Source: Dirofilaria immitis (taxonomy: Eukaryota; Nematoda; Chromadorea; Rhabditida; Onchocercidae). Taken from it: a DNA stretch of 64,000 nt. The notes below the pieces were generated by a model that searched no databases, was not told where the DNA came from, and worked only from the letters and a program-made list of their open reading frames with translations. Of this stretch, positions 59,099-64,000 are shown piece after piece (positions within the stretch are counted from its first letter, which is position 1; each line of letters starts with the position of its first letter). A program made the position numbers and the translations under genes. Location of the stretch: NCBI GenBank assembly GCA_024305405.1, contig JAKNDB010000087.1:7690501-7754500 (forward strand). The letters run 5' to 3'.

Positions 59099-59973
59099 AA
59101 AAAAATTATTCTGATAAAATTCATCAACAGTGAAGGATTTTAGATTAAAAATTATAAAAATTTAGACAAATTTGTACATTTCACGTTTAAAAATCTGATT
59201 CATTCAAGCAAGATTTAGTTTGCCAAAACTAGTAAGATTTAGTTTACCAAAGCTAAGAACTAATGTTTGTCGAGAGTTCAATTAGTTCCTGAATTTTACT
59301 TGCACATAGACATATAATTTTGTTTAAAATTTATGGGATAATTTTAAAGCCAGTCTTGACGATCTACGACTGCAAGAAAATTTATTACACAAAAACTTAT
59401 TGTTAGAAAGCGATAAAAGGTTCATATTATTATTGATTTTCAAAAGACTGAAACAATAACTTTGAAAAAAATTGAGTTCTATTTGAATAATTACTTTGAT
59501 ATAGATTATTTACTATTACAATAAAAGCAATATTTTCAATTTCTAATAATTATGGAGTGAAAATGAAACTTTCCGACTATACAAAATGAGGTGGAAAAAT
59601 GTTGGTTCTTAGGCGGAACAGCTAATAAATAATCAGGAATAATGAACATTTTTTCAGAAGAAATAATCTATATCACTGAGGTCGCTCATATCCAATATAA
59701 TGTCATGTCATGATCGAGCTATTTTAGATAGAATAATCGGATCTACCCAAATTATTCCATCCTGGTTATGCTTTTCATTGATATGTGTAGAAAGTTTATG
59801 TATGAAAAATAAGAATTGAAGCGATTCTCTGTCCATCAAATCAAGGGAAAAGTTAGGCGCGTCAAATAATAAATGAATTGAACAAGTCTGTCAAAACACA
59901 CGCAAAAATTTACATGCGATAAGCAACATGATTTAACATCCGCCAAAATTTCGTTTATTCCCTGTTCGTGTTG
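59099..59973. other. spacer between repeat copies
   Basis: Non-coding. Contains a short imperfect tandem at 59215-59262 in which the unit AAGATTTAGTTT.CCAAA is repeated about 21 bp on. Confidence 0.45.
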
Positions 59974-60453
59974 AAAAAAAGGGTGTTTTATTTGCGTGAA
60001 AGGAGAAACGTGAGTACTTTGATTGAATAGCGGGAGAAACGCTTCACCGATATTATTTTAACTATTGTAATGAGACCATGTGACAATAGTTTTTATTAAT
60101 GGAGAGCAGACCGATAATTAAATAATACGAGAAATTCCAATAACAGAGCAGCCGTTCCACAGGACAAAAAAAATAGGGAAAAAATGAATAATGAATAATG
60201 AATCCCTCTACAATGAGTAGACTATTTTTATAATGAGGATGCTAACAGTTTTCCAAAGTATTATGACCAGAATTGACATAGGTTTATACGGTTATAAAAT
60301 TGACACGACGATTGTTTATAAGATGTTTACAAGTTCTGAAATTATTGTGGTTACAGAACTTGACAATTAGACCCTTAAAAAGATGAAAGAACCGAGATAT
60401 TCATATAATATAAAAATATCTTTGTTATCTCGATCTACTTATATTATAAAATA
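59974..60453 (+). repeat. dispersed repeat element, copy B
   Basis: Direct-orientation partner of copy A with about 80% identity over shared blocks. It has its own insertion (about 60,075-60,130) and a triplicated GAATAAT-type run near 60,185-60,200 absent from copy A. Confidence 0.8.
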
Positions 60454-62376
60454 TCTCGGTTATTCCGACAGTTCGTACTATTTAAATCAGGAGATTAGCA
60501 GATAGATTACACAGAAATCATTTCTTAGATTGATATAAGGGTTCTAAAATTTCTGATTTAATGCATATATATTCCAGTACAATTAAATCCAGCTCATTTA
60601 TTTGTAAGCTAACTTTGTTTGTGTTGCTGCTCAGACTACCAAATGAAGTTGAAAACTAGCCTTTGATAACTGGAACACATATCACTTGTTTCCCAAGTGG
60701 AGTTATTTCCCTCTGCCATTCGAAAAATTTCCCTTCTTTAAATTGAAAGTACATTAAATAATTTTCTATATTATAAAGCTCAACCAACAGATAACGAATT
60801 ATATAAAATCATAACTCATATTCAAGAAACTTGGGAGACAACTGAAAGATTTAACTCTTGCAAATCCTTTTCATACAACTTAAACAAAAAACCGATATTT
60901 TTCCTGGATATTGTGAAATTTTTCCTTGCATGATAACAAGACTAAATTGTGTCATCGTGTAAGCAACATATAATAATAGTAATATCACTATTAATTAAAC
61001 CTGAATAGAAACAGAATTTAGTGTACAAGAAAATTGGACTGAGATAGTTAGTTATTTACTTACCATCACATTTCAACAAATTTTCAATCATTCCACTTCT
61101 CCAGAATTTTTGTCACAATTGATATTTATTTCAATATTTCATTCTTTCCAGATATTTTACGAATTCATAAAATATACAGTATACGAAGTGATGGATCTCA
61201 GCAATGTTCATTACAATAAATAAATTTGAAAAAATTTGCACGCTATTGGAAGGCTTCCATAAGTATGGTTCGTTTCTCACCATCTTAAACATAATAATTT
61301 TGCGACTAATTTGCTGCAAATAAAATAAAAATTTTTGTTCTTTGCAATATGATAAATTTTGAAAAGGTTCTTAGTATGAGAACTGGATTTTTATTTAATA
61401 TAACTTATTTATGTCAGAATAAATATTATACTCATAAATAGTGAACGAGTAATGGAATGTTTACTACGAAATAGTTCAACTTTTTCTATACCTGAAAAAC
61501 GAATCATTATCTCTTCCAAAATTTCTAGCTTTTGATTTTTAAAAATTTCCTGTTTTAATTTTCAAATGTTCACAGCAATTCGATGAGAAGAGAAAAGAAT
61601 TTGATTTAGTACTACTGTTCTGAAATCAATAGTGAAACAGATAGTTTATAGATTTCTATAGACTGTATAGGCTGCATGATATCAATTTAGAACAAAATGT
61701 ATCATCAAGTTAGAAAATCTATATAAATAGATGCCCGAATTGCGTTGTAGAGCATGTCGGATAGAATCAGATGAGAATGGGGAAGCTTCCATAAGCGCGT
61801 TATAAAACAGAAAAAGTACCTGTAGGTAATGCAGATAGTGATCTACCAAAAATGTAATTTCCTGTCACTTTATTTATGAAAATCTTATACATTTACTTTT
61901 ATCCTAAAATTACCGAATATCATACATTACTGTCTTTATTTCGTCTTCTGCACTACTATCGTCTTTGAATCCTCCTTAACATGTATAAGAACTCGATGTA
62001 GGACAATGTCAAATACCAGCTAGTGTGCTCAAACTTACACTTTATCAATTTGGTATTATTGTTAATGACACAGCAAACAAGTCCGAGATTTGCCAAATAC
62101 AAATGATTTCTGTTACCATTTATAAAAACACTGTGGAGAATTCATGATTTGAAGAACTAATAACTGCTGCTCTTACATAATTTATATCCCTAGTGAAGAA
62201 ATTTCTGAATTTCAAATTTATCAGTGATTTTTAATTTACAATTCTAAATTTACACAGAAATATCGAAAAAGATATGGAGATCTGAAATCCTTAAATATCT
62301 TTTCTTATTAAATATCTTTTCTCAATTAACTGTACATGTAAGCAAAAATCCTACTATTACGGAATTTAATACTACT
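60454..62376. other. intergenic, AT-rich
   Basis: Downstream of the bL17m gene. A 62-codon minus-strand ORF (61131-61319) has no recognisable content. No RNA gene or further repeat recognised. Confidence 0.45.
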
Positions 62377-63826
62377 TCACCGAAGTAATGTCTGCACGCT
62401 GCATTTGCAAAATCGATATTTGTTTATAAATCGCATTTTTAGAAGCACGTTGAGTAAATTGTGAGAATAATCCATTTCTTCAATAACTATAGGTGGATAG
62501 GGATTACCTGAAAAAGAAATTCGATAGATTAAATATTTGCACGAATCCAATATCTGGAAGATTGTATTTTGATTACTTCTCACTTTTCTAATTAATTATA
62601 TATATGATTAATGTTAATTCATAGCGAAGCGCTTATAAGTGTAAATCCAAGCATACTGATATTTTAACAATGTAAATCAGCTAAAATAATTACCGTTTAA
62701 TTCGATGACTCCTCTATCATAGTGCCCTTCGCTCGGATCGTCCTGAATTAAATACAACGATGTAAATGGACCTGAAAAATATTCTTCATTATTTTTCATA
62801 TGATTAGGTAATTGCTGTCTTTATGCATCTTTCTTACATCTTAAACAAGTTTTTAAGATCAAATAAATATTATGGGTATATTTTCATGTTAATGATTTTA
62901 TTTCACTCGTATAATACGAAGCAGTCATCATAAAATTTCAACAAATAAAATGTTATTCACATTGTTACATTCATCTGCAGTAAGAAAATTTTTTAATAGA
63001 TAGGGAAAACAATTCGAAAAAAGAGAGATTAGTCCCACTCAGTATGAATCATGTCAAGAATTCCAAATTCTCCACACTTCCTCCTGTTATGTTTGAAAGT
63101 TATCACAAAATAAAAGTGAAACAAGAGATAGTAAGCAAAACCTTCCTTTTCCCGAAATCGCGGAACATAAATTTCAAAAACTTCTCACGTATATCTCCGT
63201 CCATTATCCACCAGTTCAACATTTCTTTCATATAGGAATCATTAGGACCGCGAAATATTCCAAATTGGAGAAGCTATAAAATACTTAGTTTGCTTCATCA
63301 CACGATTAAAATACAAGCAAATTTGAATTCAGAATAAGTGTCTAAAAAAGTGAACTTCAATAAAATGATAACTCTTTCAGCGTAAGGGCGAAGCTCTACT
63401 GCACGATGATATCGGAATTCTGCTCGTTCTTCACGAAATAATGTACTACACATCCGCCGCAGAATCTAGAAAAATATAAGCAACATAACTGAGCGAAATT
63501 TCACGAAGTCATATGAAAACTTCAATTCCCTAAAAAACTCTGAAGATGGGAATAATAATGTACGTGAGAACTGTTTCTGTGCAACAAATTCTCTCCATGA
63601 TCAAAACTTTAACTTCATCCGATGGTTTAAATATGCACTGCTTTAAACTTTGCGAAAGTTATTTAAGAAGACTTGAAAGCAAAAAGATTTTTCAATAAGG
63701 AACACCCACCTCGAGACGAGCTCGCTGAAAATCCAATTTAGGTGATTTCAGCCGTTGCGGAATATGTCCAATTTTCACCGCTTTCGGTATTCTCGGCAAC
63801 CAAGTCACCATTCGTGATGTTGACAT
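62377..63826 (-). CDS. mrpl-17: mitochondrial ribosomal protein bL17m
   Basis: Large-subunit protein of the mitochondrial ribosome. Exons: 63710-63826, 63373-63465, 63142-63273, 62694-62771 and 62377-62507. Landmarks in order: KIGHIPQRLKSPKLDFQRAR and RRMCSTLFREERAEFRYHRA (L17 RNA-binding start; human RRMGL..LLRNLLTGLVRHERIE), VELRPYAER, QFGIFRGPNDSYMKEMLNWW, DIREKFLKFMFRDF (human DLIPKLFQVLAPRY), GPFTSLYLIQ, DRGVIELNGNPYPP (human VIEYKGNCLPP). ATG 63826 gives a basic leader suited to mitochondrial import. The junction between exons 3 and 4 is out of phase by one base, and the AAA at 62456-62458 (plus strand) may be one base short; restoring it changes the C-terminus to end at 62372. About 180 residues. 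Confidence 0.88.
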
Positions 63827-64000
63827 TTCACACGATAAAAGCACTTCCGACGAAAAATTACCGGCAGAATGATCTGAAATGCAGTACACTACTGCCAAGG
63901 AAACTAAATTTCTTTTATTTAAAAGACATTGTAAACTTATACTTCTCACAGTGTGTTCAAAATTTTACTTAGTCCAGTAGGTGAAAATCTTAAGAATCAC
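63827..64000. other. 5' flank of bL17m gene
   Basis: Short edge segment with no supported feature; the frame of the first bL17m exon stays open upstream to about 63,949 but its residues do not resemble the family. Confidence 0.3.

Overview
The window looks like chromosomal DNA of a nematode, most likely a clade III parasite of the spirurid/filarial type. It is AT-rich, genes are split by many introns of about 50-600 bp with GT donors and the nematode-like acceptor TTTTCAG, and the proteins encoded are animal housekeeping and signalling proteins. The species assignment is inference. No virus, bacterial operon, CRISPR array or autonomous transposon was recognised.

Layout. 0-1 kb: last exon of an unrecognised minus-strand gene. 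1.6-6.1 kb (+): SLC3A/4F2hc-type amino-acid transporter heavy chain. 7.1-8.2 kb (-): unidentified small multi-pass membrane protein. 8.6-9.3 kb (+): ribosomal protein eL42 (L36A/L44). 9.9-14.6 kb (+): probable nibrin (FHA domain at the start, Mre11-binding motif at the end). 17.1-19.7 kb (+): small tail-anchored protein, then coiled-coil exons. 19.7-24.1 kb: gene-poor, with a 340-bp CA microsatellite. 24.1-26.7 kb (+): MIER-family ELM2-SANT corepressor. 27.7-28.2 kb (+): last exons of an unknown gene. 29.1-34.8 kb (-): Integrator subunit 7. 36.8-44.3 kb (-): SMC6. 45.1-47.1 kb (+): CYRI/FAM49. 48.5-50.4 kb (-): CDC42. 51.8-53.2 kb (-): secreted single-Ig protein. 54.0-55.1 kb (+): two small unknown ORFs/genes. 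55-62 kb: gene desert with a duplicated repeat element. 62.4-63.8 kb (-): mitochondrial ribosomal protein bL17m.

Function. There is no operon-like pathway. Nibrin and SMC6 are genome-maintenance proteins, INTS7 and MIER act in transcription, and CYRI and CDC42 (convergent neighbours) both belong to Rho-GTPase control of actin.

Quality. Conserved exons of the SLC3A, eL42, MIER, nibrin, INTS7, SMC6 and bL17m genes need single-base insertions or deletions inside short homopolymers to stay in frame, while CDC42, CYRI and the Ig gene read cleanly. Because the essential ribosomal gene is affected, uncorrected homopolymer errors in the assembly are more likely than widespread gene death. Exon boundaries were derived by eye from splice consensus and homology remembered from family knowledge; no alignment was run.
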